Below, piece after piece: positions 1 through 12,500 of a stretch of 64,000 nt of DNA. This stretch comes from Glandiceps talaboti (taxonomy: Eukaryota; Hemichordata; Enteropneusta; Spengelidae). Location of the stretch: contig NC_135568.1 of NCBI RefSeq assembly GCF_964340395.1, positions 14,688,776-14,752,775 on the forward strand, read 5' to 3'. Under the pieces are notes generated by a model. It made no database searches, had not been told where the DNA came from, and was given only the letters and a program-made list of their open reading frames with translations. Position numbers and translations under genes: made by a program. The number at the start of each line of letters is the position of its first letter. Positions within the stretch are counted from its first letter, which is position 1.

Positions 1-625
1 ACGGCGAACTAGCCGTCGGGGAAAACGAACGAAGTGCCTGTTTACGTATTAAGGAAAATCATAACAACGTTGTTGGCTTGAAAGTGAAACTGAGTCTTTG
101 TCCCAGCAAAGTTAGACCACGCCCAGAGATAACATTGGAATACGTCTTCGCCCTTTGCATTTTCTTTCTCTCTTCCATGTTTTGACAACAAATCGTTTAT
201 TCCGTGTCCACATGAGTCACTGAGAAGTTTCTTTCCTTAAGTATCTTCTCACAAATAAATGGAGACATCGGAGATTCGGATAATCTTATACCACACCCAT
301 TGGACTTAGTCACGTTGTCAATTTCTTTGTTATCAAAATTCGAAAATCGCGCTATGTTAGAAAGAATATCCGCGTAAATATTGGATCGCTGTCAAGACTG
401 ACTCATGCGACGTTGGGTACCAGGCAAGGAACTTCCAACAATTTGAAATTCTCCAGAATCTAGTAGACTTAACATTTGCCCGCCACGACTATATGGTTGC
501 ATTGTCTGATACCGGAGCCAACACCTGCCGGGACCCAAATAAACAATACGCCCCATAGAAAATTTCGCTTGCGTAGCTGACATCGCATTGATATCAATAC
601 GTCGGTTGGCGAAATTTGAACTTAC
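1..625. other. Intergenic, no supported gene
   Basis: I see no convincing gene here. A 64-codon minus-strand frame at 392-583 has no recognisable motif. It could at most be part of a downstream exon of the candidate minus-strand gene whose first exon may lie at 626-675, but I found no acceptor that joins the two convincingly. Confidence 0.4.
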
Positions 626-675
626 CTGGTATTATACCACAGTTTGGGTTTGATATATCCTTCCCTAGACGACAT
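626..675 (-). CDS. Candidate first coding exon of an unknown gene
   Basis: On the minus strand an ATG at 675 with A at -3 opens 16 codons (MSSREGYIKPKLWYNT) and runs into a good donor, CCAG|GTAAGT, after base 626. Reading through the donor gives a stop at once, as expected of an intron. No next exon could be placed in the remaining 625 bases, so the product is unknown. If real, the gene is transcribed away from the zinc-finger gene on the right. It could equally be a chance ATG plus donor. Confidence 0.25.
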
Positions 676-682
676 ATTTGCT

Positions 683-1218
683 TCCCGTATCCCGCGAGCG
701 GTTTTGGATATTGCACAAATAAATTGGTCCGTTGCAGCTGGCGTGTGCTAACTAATAGGTGTGGTGCCTTACATACGTACAGCGGTCACTGCATACAATC
801 GTACATGCATAATTAATTATGCGGGAGATCTCCAGTTCAACTACTGCCCTACTTCGAGCTGCACTACTACGTCAACAGGCTGTGAAGGAATGTATAGCTT
901 GGTATTATTAGTAGCTCTGTAGTCGACAGTGTGAAATAAGATCAAATGAAATTAATTAAATACAGCGGCCTGAAAATGAAATTTAGTCTGTCTCCGTTGA
1001 ACACTTTGTGTCTGGATCATGATGTAAGCTTACACGTATTTAAAAGTTAGAACTCTTAAGAGTCTTATACACGTGATCTTGTGATTAAACTATGACGTGT
1101 GACTGCGCTCTAGTCGGGACAATGATAAGTTTAAAAAACACCGTGTAGACGATTTATTATTTTATATTATTTGTAAAATATTTAAAATGTATGATTTATA
1201 ATGTCCGATTTTCTATGT
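683..1218. other. Intergenic, nothing recognised
   Basis: AT-rich sequence with only short frames. It contains no element I could pair with another copy in the window. Confidence 0.4.
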
Positions 1219-1529
1219 AGACAGACAGACAGACAAGCATACATACATAATACATACATACATACATACATACATACATACATACATACATACATACATA
1301 CATACATACATACATACATACATACATACATACATACATAACTACATACATACATACATACATACATACATACACACATACATGCATGCATGCATACATG
1401 CATACATACATACATACATACATACATACATACATACATACATACATACATACATACATACATACATACATGCATACATACATACATACATACATACATA
1501 CATACATACATAGTCAGACAGACAGACAT

Positions 1530-1560
<31 letters not shown>

Positions 1561-1628
1561 CACACACATACATACATACATACATACATACATACATACA
1601 TACATACATACATACATACATACATACA
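1219..1628. repeat. (CATA)n tetranucleotide array with CAGA and CA patches
   Basis: About 400 bp of near-perfect CATA/TACA repeats, interrupted by short CAGA, CGCA and CA runs around 1514-1568. Open frames across it in several phases read Met-Tyr-Val-Cys or His-Thr-Tyr-Ile repeats and are artefacts of the tetranucleotide. Confidence 0.97.
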
Positions 1629-1887
1629 TCAAATCGGATATACTGTGCTTTAATGATATACTCGTCTACGTGCATATTTAGTAGTTGACATTCCTATATG
1701 TACAAATGAAAATTAAATTTCCTGATGTCCATCTTGTGTGAATTTTTTGAAAACTTTTATTCTCAAAAGCCAGACTACAATGTTTCTGCTGACGCAACGA
1801 ATAATAATACTTTTGCACTGGGACTTCTGTGACGTGGCGCCTTATAAAGAGTTTGTTTTTACGACGATGAAAACTTTAGGTTGGTGG

Positions 1888-2298
1888 GGCCAAAAAAGAA
1901 ATGTTTGTTTCCGATAACATGACTTCAGAAAATAGAGTAGTAGGTCGGGATTTGATTTTTGATTTTTTTAAATGACTTTGACCCAAAGACAAAATATATA
2001 CTCGTGCAATTGGTCACAATACTTCCGTATCAGTTGATGAGGTGTAAAAGTATTAAATGACAATCACAATATGCAGACTATGCTGTTATAGCTGAACAGA
2101 CATTGTTAATGTTTCTCTCTGGAATGTGATTTTTTTTAAGTAACCAAATATAATTTGGGAAGAAAATGTTCAGGAAAAATAGAAAGTAAATTGTCATAAT
2201 TTTAACTTTTTGCACATAAAAAAATGTTTAGGGTCGATCTGCGGCTTTAACTATGGTCAGGTCGGATTATTGGAAACACACTATTTCTTTATTTGGCC
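1888..2298. mobile_element. Short TIR element (MITE-like), GGCCAAAAAAGAAAT ends
   Basis: The left end, starting GGCCAAAAAAGAAATGTTTG at 1888, is an imperfect inverted copy of the right end, which finishes CTTTATTTGGCC at 2298. The similarity continues inward for about 35 bp (GTTTCCGATAAC against GTTTCCAATAAT). Nothing inside has coding potential. The ends resemble those of the larger element at 8551-9630, so this may be a deletion derivative of the same group. No clear target-site duplication was seen. Confidence 0.5.
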
Positions 2299-2544
2299 TG
2301 ACTCATGGTTTTACTGTGGCTATTAAAACGTGATAATTTTTTTTACGTTTGAGCCGCATTTTCCTCTAATCATCTTGAACATTTCTTCCATATCTGCTCT
2401 GAGATGGCGATAAACCAACGTTAGTACTGAAAAGTGTGAAAATACCAATAATCATATGCAATAACTTATTCGTAATATCGCACAACCCGAAGAGTATTGA
2501 ATTACCTATGGGTGAACATACTTTTTTTGTAGCTGTATACATGA

Positions 2545-2620
2545 TAAATCAAATCAAATTGATTTTTTGGGTATGCACCCAAAATCAGCGCCCTCAACGG
2601 CGATCACGATTTAAAAACTT
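2545..2620 (-). mobile_element. 3' end of a retroelement family with terminal stem-loop
   Basis: On the minus strand this reads GGCGCTGATTTTGGGTGC, then ACCCAAAAAATC and a (TTGAT)-type tail. Two further plus-strand copies lie at 19963-20025 and 21575-21625. All three share the core GCTGATTTT, a GGGT/ACCC stem and a TGATT-rich tail, which suggests the 3' end of a LINE or SINE. This copy is inverted relative to the others. Confidence 0.5.
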
Positions 2621-3512
2621 ATCGCAATACTAATGGATGTTTAGGATTATGAAGAATGGCTTTCACATGTAAAAAAAGGGTCCAAGTGTTTCGTTATCTT
2701 TTCCACAGGGGTATGTACAATCATCTTCACAATTTCCTCATTTCCTTTTTCATATTTAAGACCAAGGCAACACGACCTTGCCTTAAATTTCGACCGTGAC
2801 CCTGTCCTTTAATGTTGGTTTTTTTCAGTTTCTAAAGTCGTTTTGAATTTACAGCGCAATGTGAGTTAGGCTTAGCATTTTTTGACATGTTTTCTTTCCA
2901 TATGATCTCATCATTATATTTTGTTGAATATGATACGTTGATTTCAGGTTTGATTCTCTGAAAAGATTTTGTATTTCGGGTTAATTAATTGAAGTTTATT
3001 AACATATAATTATATTTGCCAATTCAAGTACAGTTTTGTCAAATTTCTTTCATACACACTTAGTCCATCGTGATTCATCTAAATTACAAAGTCTTTTTTT
3101 AATATCAACACATTCTCGAGTACTTGTTATTGTGTTAACACCAAGAAAAGTGGTCACACATAACCTCTAGCTAATCAAGATATAACATTTTTTTTCTAAA
3201 TTTTCAAAAGTAAACATAACGGCAAAAATAATAGCCGAAGTTATAAAAAATAAATTGGTCTGATCTCGCTGAAAGTGATATTTCAGTTGTACTTCGGTTG
3301 TAATCCCCGGAAAACTCAGAAACAAACAATAAACGCTACAATTATTGCAACTACTCCGTTTAGTTGTGTTGTTTAGTTGTGTTGAACCCATACCAGTTCA
3401 AGTTGAGGTGAACAAAAGCAACAACAAAAGCAAATGAGAAATCAAAGCCACTCGTGTGAGGGCGCTAATCTATAGCATTTTGAACTTTCCGCCATAGAAA
3501 TCCTAGAGGAAA
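2621..3512. other. Intergenic region upstream of the zinc-finger gene
   Basis: AT-rich, with no TE or coding sequence recognised. The last 100 bp become less AT-rich towards the presumed transcription start of the zinc-finger gene. Confidence 0.4.
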
Positions 3513-3520
3513 ATGGCGGC
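3510..3520 (+). promoter_or_regulatory. YY1-like site overlapping the exon 1 ATG
   Basis: AAAATGGCGGC matches the well-known AANATGGCGGC YY1 site, which in animals often sits at the start codon or initiator of TATA-less genes. It coincides with a strong Kozak ATG (A at -3, G at +4). The site is visible in the sequence; binding is inferred. Confidence 0.4.
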
Positions 3521-3548
3521 TACCAGTGGAAGCTGCGCAGCGTCAAAG
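3513..3548 (+). CDS. Zinc-finger gene, alternative 5' exon (12 codons)
   Basis: ATG at 3513 in a strong Kozak context, 12 codons (MAATSGSCAASK), then donor AAG|GTAACA in phase 0. Joined to exon 3 at 7094 (phase 0) it gives an 817-aa protein with a different N-terminus. Joined to exon 2 at 5686 it stops after 20 codons and becomes an upstream ORF ahead of the ATG at 5784. Confidence 0.55.
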
Positions 3549-6500
3549 GTAACATGAGTATATATATACAGACAATCGTAACTGTCTATGTTTAGCTAAA
3601 TGAGTGTAACGATATTGTAGATATTTCAGCTTTGCTGAGACGGCCTAGAGCATCAAAGCATACAGTAAAGTAACGCGAGTTGTGCTCCAGGTGGGTAATG
3701 CAGTGGCGAATTTGACTGTTGTAGTGTTGTCCCATCATTTTCCATGTTCAATGTTGATACTATGTCCTTCACACCACACAATTATACTCTTTTACATTTG
3801 ATATGTTCAAAAACCTTGCCGTATTGCAGGGATATGGCCAAATCGAAGCATAGGCTCTCATGTTGTGCATTGCTAGGTTATCGAGGGACGGCGACAGGTT
3901 CTTCATATTGTTTGTGACCTGGGCGATTCATTTTCTAACTTCCAAGTTACAACCGTCAGTGCTCAGTGGCTTTGCAACTTGTCCTCTATTAGCAACACTA
4001 CCTCTGTCTATAGAAAGTTTCTATAGACAATAGAGTCACATAGAAAGAATAACAAACTTTTATTTCACCAAAACCATGGTCTTAGTGATAGTCGTAGCCT
4101 GGAATCGATGCGGATTGGATTTTGTACGTTCGATTTCCAATCAAGCCAATCAAGTGATTTAAATGTAAAAAATCGAATCCACATGGATTCCAGGCTATGA
4201 TAGTCTATGATATTAAAACAATTCATTTCACCTCGACACCTAGTCTGGATGTCAACGTGGTCTCTAACTCAACTTTGGTTATACTGTAAGTGTGAGTGTA
4301 AATCGTAACGATAGAGCTACAATAATTGTAGCTTTGATTTGGTTTACAATGCTTTTTATTCTATTTCATATTTTATGTTGTTGTGACTCACCATTTTTCG
4401 TTGTATTTTTTTCTCTTACGGGGTTTGCAAACCAAACCAAAACAAAGCTACAATTCTGTCTACCGTGCTAAAATCTCTTGGCAATTACTTCCAAGATTTT
4501 CTCATAAAAATAGTCAATTCCCTAGCTTCAGTACCGACATTCACTTCGTAAATACTCGAATCAGTTCATTTTTATGTTCAAAAAGGCAACAAATACTCCA
4601 AACCACAACACGGGAGTGCTATTAGGCAGACTAAGTCTATTATTGTCCTGCCAGTGCATGGAGCATGTAGTAGTCAACATGTCCACAGAATGGCTGAAAT
4701 GTTGAGAATATAGTATAATTATCACATGAAAATAACACTGAGGAAGCATTAATTCGATCGAGAACAACGCATTTATAGTCTGTGATACAGGATATAATCG
4801 ACTTTCAAAGACATGAAGGATATTGTCTACCAAAAAAAAAATGGTATAGAAATGTGCTCCCTGATCCAGAACACATTTTAGATGGGAGCGTTGTGTAGGG
4901 GGATTGGTAGTTGTTGCAGTGTAGTGAGTGAAATAGCAAAACCACTACAGTACTGCATCTAGTAAAGATACTGTATAGGAACTAGACTACCTGACACCCA
5001 TCTTTGGCATCACCATACCTCACTGTTGGTGGTGCTATACTCGTACTAGTATGTTTTACTTCTGATTTATTTTAGATTTTGAATCAAGAAGTAAGGTGTC
5101 GGTTGTTTCACGAGAAACAGGAAACAAAATAAGGCCACTCTCACTAGTGGGTTTGTTTTCTTAGTCTAGTGCTATCTGTGGCATCAAATCTCAAGATCTC
5201 TCTTTATGTCTAGCTCAATGAGGTGCCAAGTTGAAATTTCAAATTCAGCTGAAGCCACCCAATTCAGTCATTAACATCATGTCTTTGTCAATCAATCACA
5301 GAGTTCTAACCAATGATAAGTCAGTGTTTATTGGGGTAGTTGTTACGTAATGTCCAAATATGGTATACTTGTCAGCTCAGGATGCTACTTATACTTTGCT
5401 TACATCATTCTAACAGTTGGGGATTTACTATTCGCATGAACAACTTTTGGTTCATGATTTCTCATTGGGCTAGATGGGGTGTAGTCTGTGGGTACGTTGA
5501 CAGGGCGCCCTCACAGTTTGGGATAGAGCAGGCCAGTGAGGCCAGAGCAACATGATATATCTTAGTCTAAATGGGGTGAAATGATGATCTGATACCACAG
5601 ATAACATCTAGACTAGTTTTTGTGAACTCGGTACTTTACATAATAAAAGCATTAATGCATAAATTATATTTTCTTGTTTCAACAGATGAAGAAGGCTATA
5701 GGGGAGATCTAAACACATATTACCTACTTGTTTTTATATCATTGTTGATTACTCTGCAATTACAAGATAATATTACAAGAAATATGGCTGACACACAGGA
5801 AGTGACAAGACATTTATTTCAACAAGTGAGTATTCATTTCTGAAATACACAAGTAATCTAAAATATTAATTATATTACGCCATGCACAAGCCAAGATATT
5901 GTCTTTGAACAGAAAATATGGATTGTACACCCTGGTCATTCTATGTCATGGCACCCTGTGTCTATGACACCATTGCTAGAAATACAAGTCAAAATATTCT
6001 AAATCGCCATTATTTCCCCCCAATTTTTTCATGCATTATGCTTGAGGATTTTCACTGGAGTGCGATACCAAAAACATTATGATGTGCGTATGAGGGCACA
6101 ATTGTTTATTGTACATAAAAGCATGTTATCACACAGTGGCATTTTCATGGAAATTTGCTTTTTCTGATAAAAATATGTAATAATAAAAGAACCCCATACC
6201 GTGTGTGTTCAATTGTGGGTACTTTGGGACATCTGCACTCATACTTGTAATGATTATGTTTTCTGCTGCGCTACGGTCGCAGAGAACAATGCAAGCACTC
6301 GTGCAAATACACCACACTTGCACTCATGTGTCATGTGATTCTGTCATAATATAGTTGGCTTGATACCGTCAATAATAATAATGGAACTCACACAGTTTCT
6401 TCATATCATTTATGGAGGAACTTGTGTACATATATAGAGCTAACGGTAGTCTGGATGATTCATTGCTGTGAGCACTTTGTTGTCATGACAGCAAAACAGT

Positions 6501-9500
6501 GTGCCCACAACAATGAATATTTCAGGGTATTACAGAGCATCCCTGTATTGCTTGAGATGTATTTACTAAATTTACATTCATAGATACAGATTACTAACTG
6601 ATTACTGGCAAACCTGTCATCTTGATTGGTGCACTGTAGAAAATTGTGATTTCATTCCATTGATAAACATGCGTTAAGAATTGTTCTTATTTAATATAAG
6701 GGGTAGGCTTTCTGATAAGATTGACGGACCATTTACCAGACATCAGGCATCAATTAACAGCACAATACATATTGTGTTGGGTCTGTGTCTTCTAACACAG
6801 CCAACTTGGTTTCATAGCAACTGCATTGAGATTATAGATTTTAATTGTCAATAAACATTCTTTTGATAAATAGTTGAAAAACAACACATTTTTACAAAGA
6901 TTTGAGAACCCCCTTGTTGACTGAAAAGAATGATGGGGTGAAATTTACCTTCCTCAACAAGAACAGATCCAAAGTGAATAGTTATAATTCAATGTTTTTG
7001 TATGTACAAAATGTATGGCAGTAAAGAATCTGCATCTGAATGTGAATCTGAATCAAAGAATGAAATTCTAATAAATATGTGTTTTGGTTCCAGGCTAAGC
7101 AGCTGGCTGAAAAAACAGGATGGAGTGTATTTGTTAAAGTGGTATCTCCTACAGAAACAGGAGAGTTTTATGGTACTGGGGATCTGACTGAAAAATACAG
7201 GACTGATGGTTTAAAGTTTGAAGCAGGAGAAAATGAAACAACCATGGGTTGTGACAACGTTGTAATCACATGGCCAGAACTTGAAGGATTGCGAGAGGAT
7301 AATGGTGCAAGCGTTGTTAGCCCAGAGAATGTACAAAAAGGTATTATATTAATCTGCATGGCTCTTGAAGTTGAATTCTGTGATAGAACCCCATGATGCA
7401 TGAGTGCAAGTGGGGTGTTACTCTGACTATTTGCCAGAGTGCTTGCAGTGTTCTCTGCACCCATACTTTCACAACTATAGTGAGTGAAAGTGTAGCAGAA
7501 AACACTGCAAGAATGAGTCATGGGGTTCTATTTTTATTACATGCATTTATCCAAAATACAAATTTCTGTAAATATCGTACTGTGTGATCATGATATTTCA
7601 TGTGTGCAAGAGACAATAACACACTCATTTGCATATCATTTGCATGGAGGTATGCAATCTTATTTTTGGTATTGCACTGCAGTGTAAATACATGCACCAC
7701 TAGTATGCAAGTAATTATTGGTACATGTATGCGCACGCACACACACACACGTATATTCAAAATAGTTCATTTGTTAAATGTGATGAAATTTCTTAATGTC
7801 CTAAGATGAGATTATTTCTGTATCATGGAATGGTATGAAACAGAAATGATACCATACATTTGAACTTTTCATAAAACAATTATCAGGTAACAGAGTATAA
7901 TCATGCAAATAATAACAATTCTTCCGTTACAATAAACTGATACATTGAGTGGTAAGGACTTGACTATAACTTACAAGTAAATATAATCTAGAAGTGAATG
8001 ATGACTACCTTGCAGTATTAAGATATAATACAATACAAAAGGTTAACTCATTTGGTGGATAAAGGAAAACAGTCATGCCTTGCTTTTCAGTTTGTCAAGT
8101 AAGGAACATCCTTAGAAATCAGAATAGGAGTTGGGAACTTCATAGTTTCTGAATTACACTACTATTTTTCCAGGGATAGTTTCTGATGACAGTTCTATAA
8201 TAGATGTAATCAAGATCTTCAAACCCTTTTATATTCGGAATTCCACAGCATTTCTTGTTTGCAAATGAAACTCTAGTGCAGAGTATCTCTTCGGTGAATA
8301 CTTTTGATGACATAGAGAAACCTAATATGGAAATACAGCTGCCTAATATGCAAATATTGCTGCCTTATAGGATGTGCATGTCGTTAGTGTTTCTGAATCA
8401 TTCGATCGTAAACATGTACTGCACCATGCCATTTCACCAAATATTTGATGACAAATCGCTAATAACTCATGGAACACACAGACACTGTAACAGAGTGATA
8501 CACAAAGAAGTATGTGGCGAGATGTATGTATAAAACTTATGTAGCAGTTAAGGCCAAAAAAAAAAAAAGAAATGTTTCTGGTCATGTCTTTTTTCCAAAA
8601 ACGGTGCGACGACGCGATTTTTTTTTTTTTTTTTTTTTTTTCCCCTCCCCTTCAATGTTAATATATATACATCACACACTATTCAGTGTTCACATATCAC
8701 ATATAGTGTTCAGTCAGTGATCATGGGCCTGGGCCCTGGAGAATTTTCTCTTTCTTCTGAGTCGTTTTGGTTTGGTTGCATAGCAACCACTGCAGGTTGG
8801 GTAGATGTTGTAAGGATAATTTGGAACGATGGGGGTCGATCAACCAAAGAGCATCTCCTAAAATGTTGACAAATTGGTCGCCAAGTGATCTGCTGTTATA
8901 ATCCCATCTGAGGTTCTGTCCCTGCAACCATCGTATCATATCATTGTGCAGTTTAAAACGTGCGTTTGGTCGGTCAAGCTGTCGTTGTTTTGGCCACGTT
9001 TTTTTTTCTAGCACCACCCATCAACAGTTGAAATGCATTCTGCACTGGTACTGGTCTCGACTCTTTCTGAACATCACCAGTTAAATTAAAGGTGATAAAC
9101 TTTCCAAACTCGATGACCGCAGACATTGTCACTGATAATGGTATCGTTTGAAACTGGCCGGTGATTGACGTACTCACGCTACTTTCCACGGGAAAGTCAG
9201 CATACGCTGGCTCCAGTACAATTCTATCTCCAGTATTCAGAACACCCCTGCTCAAGTCATGGAACAGCCTTTAATAGTAAGGTCACATTTGGCGATGCGT
9301 CGACAAGGCCAAACGTAATCTGAACTGAGATTAACATGTCAATAGGTGAATTAGGTCTGACAGCCATTTTGGGTAATACTTGTACCCTGCAATATTAAAC
9401 ATTCCCTAACACCCGTGCGCGATGTGTGTGCATTCATCTTGATGAGTGATGAACTGTGGGTAGAATGTTATGAGAAAGGGGTATGAAGCCCGCCACCAGT

Positions 9501-12500
9501 GGCCATTTTCAATTTTTGAACAAGCTCAAAAAGCTAGCTTGCCGCCAGATCGGGAAAAAAGGAGTGACGCGCTGGTGTTGAAGTGACGCGCGCGCTGACC
9601 AGAAACATTTCTTCTTTTTTTTTTTGGCCTAATAGAGTAAATTTTTATTTCTTTACAGAGAGTGAAAAATCTACAGTTGAAGAACTTAAACCAAGTGAAG
9701 AAGATATTGGCGATGGATCAACAGAAGTTGTTGAAGGAAAACATGAAAAAGTGCACGAGATTGATCAGACAGAAAAGATGTTGCAAGAGGTACCTGAGTC
9801 AGAGAGAGTTTCCCAAAGACCAAATCTTTTATCAGTTTTAGCTACCATCAAAGAGAGATTAGGACAGCCTCCAGAGCAGCTTGACACAAAGTTATTAGAT
9901 AAGGAACTTACAACTGCTATGGGGGAAGTACAAAAATATATGTTAACCCCTGATGATGATATCAAAGTAAGTGATGGTGTGGAGACAGAATCAAGGTCAC
10001 TTGGTAGAGGTATGAGAACAGTAAGAGCACCAAGATGGACAGAGAGTTATAGAGATTGGGTACCTGAAAAAGAACAAGTGAAGCAGCCATCTCAGACACC
10101 ACGGTTGGGAAGAAGGAAAAGAGGGAGACCGAAAAAGCACATCCTGGAGGAGGGTGATGAAGAACATGTCATAAGCCCACAGAAGGTGGTAAGAAGACGT
10201 GGAAGGCCAAGGAAGTATCCGGAATATGCTGTAGACTATTCTCCTATATCTAAGGAATCTAAATCTGAAAGGGCCATGGAGATACCGGAAAAGCAAGCAG
10301 AAGAGGATTGTGTGACACATAAATCTGAAGGGGAATCTCCAGATGCCATTATTCCAGAATCAAATGAACAATCACTGTCATTGATTGTTGAGAATACAGT
10401 GGAAACTAAGGACCAGTCAGAAACAACTCCCCGGCATAGTTCTCGTAGACGAGGTCGTCCAAGAAAGTATGAAGAGTTTGAGGGAGATATAAGTGAAGCA
10501 ACTGAAAAGAATAAAACAAGGAAAAGTAAAAAGTCGTTGTACATTTGTAAAGAATGTGGGGAAGCCTTTGCTTCTGTTTCCTATCTTGAAACCCATATGA
10601 ACAGACATCTAGGTATAAAACCACATACATGTACTATCTGTCAAAAGTCATTCCTGCACTCAAACAGTTTAAAAATTCACAAAGTTGTCCACTCAGGAGA
10701 GAAATCGTATGTGTGTGATGTCTGTGGAAAAGCTTTTGCACAGGCAAGTACTCTAAGGGACCATAAAGTGACTCATACAAAGGAACGACCTCATAAATGT
10801 AAGGTATGCTCTAAAGGTTTCACCCAACGGGGGAGTCTCCTCTCGCACATACGAATACATACTGGTGAAAAACCCTACAAATGTGATTTGTGCGGGAAGG
10901 CATTCACACAAGCCAATGGTTTGAGGACACATAAATTGGCCCACTCAGGCGAGAAACCGTACAAATGTACTGAATGTGACAAAGCATTCAACACAATATT
11001 TAAATTGAAAGCGCACAAGCCGATACACGCTGACAAAATGCCATATCCTTGTGATAAGTGTGAGAAGGCGTTTTCAATGTTATGTCAGCTGAGAAACCAC
11101 AATCGGAAAGACCACCTGAAAGAGCGGCCATATTTGTGTGAAGAATGTGGTAAAAGTTTCGCAGACACTAAAACAATGTACCATCATAAGAAAGTTCACA
11201 CAGGAACAAGACAATACAAATGTAAATTTTGTGAGAAGAGCTTCTATAATCAGTCGTCCGTCGTCAAACATGAACGCATTCATACAGGTGAAAAGCCGTT
11301 TGTATGCGATGAGTGCGGCAAAGCATTTAACCGAGCTGATAATTTACGATCTCACAAGAAAATCCACTCAAACGAACCCAACGAGCATGCCTGTATGTCA
11401 TGCGACAAAAAATTTAGAGTCCTGTCATACCTCAGAAAACATGAAGAAACGGCACATTCAGTCAATGGATTGATACATGAAGAGAAAATAGGTGAAACAT
11501 CACCAACTTCAATGCTGCAGACACCAGTCAGCTTACAACCAGCGACCACCACCACTACAACTACTATTATTCTGGAACAGGGTATAGGTGGTACTGACCA
11601 AGTAGAAGTTCAAGGTCAGGAAGCTTTGTCTACAGTAGCATCAACAGGGACTACATACGTGCTGCAAGTGGACCCCTCAGTATCACTACCTGTGCCTTCA
11701 TGGTAAGTTTAAAGGGGCAACAACACTCCAGGAAATTGAGACATTTTCATAAGCTATGGCTTCTGGAGAGTCATTTCATGATTTTTACATCTGAAATCAC
11801 CTGTGAGTGCTTGCGATTTCAGAGAAACATCAAGTAGATTTCGTGCCTTTATAGAGTATCTTTGTTATGGGATATTGCATTTGCATGATGGCAGTCAGCA
11901 GAAATATTGTATTCATGGTTGACAATGAATAAGCATGACTCCTGAGTGCTTATTCCCTTCAGTATAAAACGTGAGTTTTATGTTTTGAGGGAATTTTTCC
12001 ATATGGAAAGTTACCACATATGCTTATTGTATTGTCTTGTTTTTACTGCACGAACCATAGCGTGAGACCCTCAAACAAACAATATTACTGCACGAACCAT
12101 AGCGTGGAGACCCTCAAACAAACAATATTAGAACAACTAGGTAATGTGTCATCGAAGGCGTACATTTACACAATACTAGAATATTACTTAAATCAAGGTT
12201 TTAATATCTTACTCTCTTCATCGGAGTTTGAAAAAAAACCTTCTAACTCAGTGTGTGCCCTTTAAATATAAAATCATTTACTGAATCATATTCATTTCAC
12301 TTTCAATACCATAACAGGACATGTGTAACATATTTTAATTAACTAATGTTTAATATTCATATTTCTCTTTTCAGGGATTCCCAAGTTGAAGTTCCAAGAT
12401 ACAGTGTACAAACAGTGCATGAAGTCCTTGATAGTGAAGTTCAAACAGCAGCTGCTATGCTGCTTTCAGCCACCCAGCCTAGTTTGACAGACAGGCATTA

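Noticed and set aside
1182-1653. Long frames of Met-Tyr-Val-Cys or His-Thr-Tyr-Ile repeats
   Set aside because: All six frames across a tetranucleotide repeat stay open; there is no coding signal beyond the repeat.
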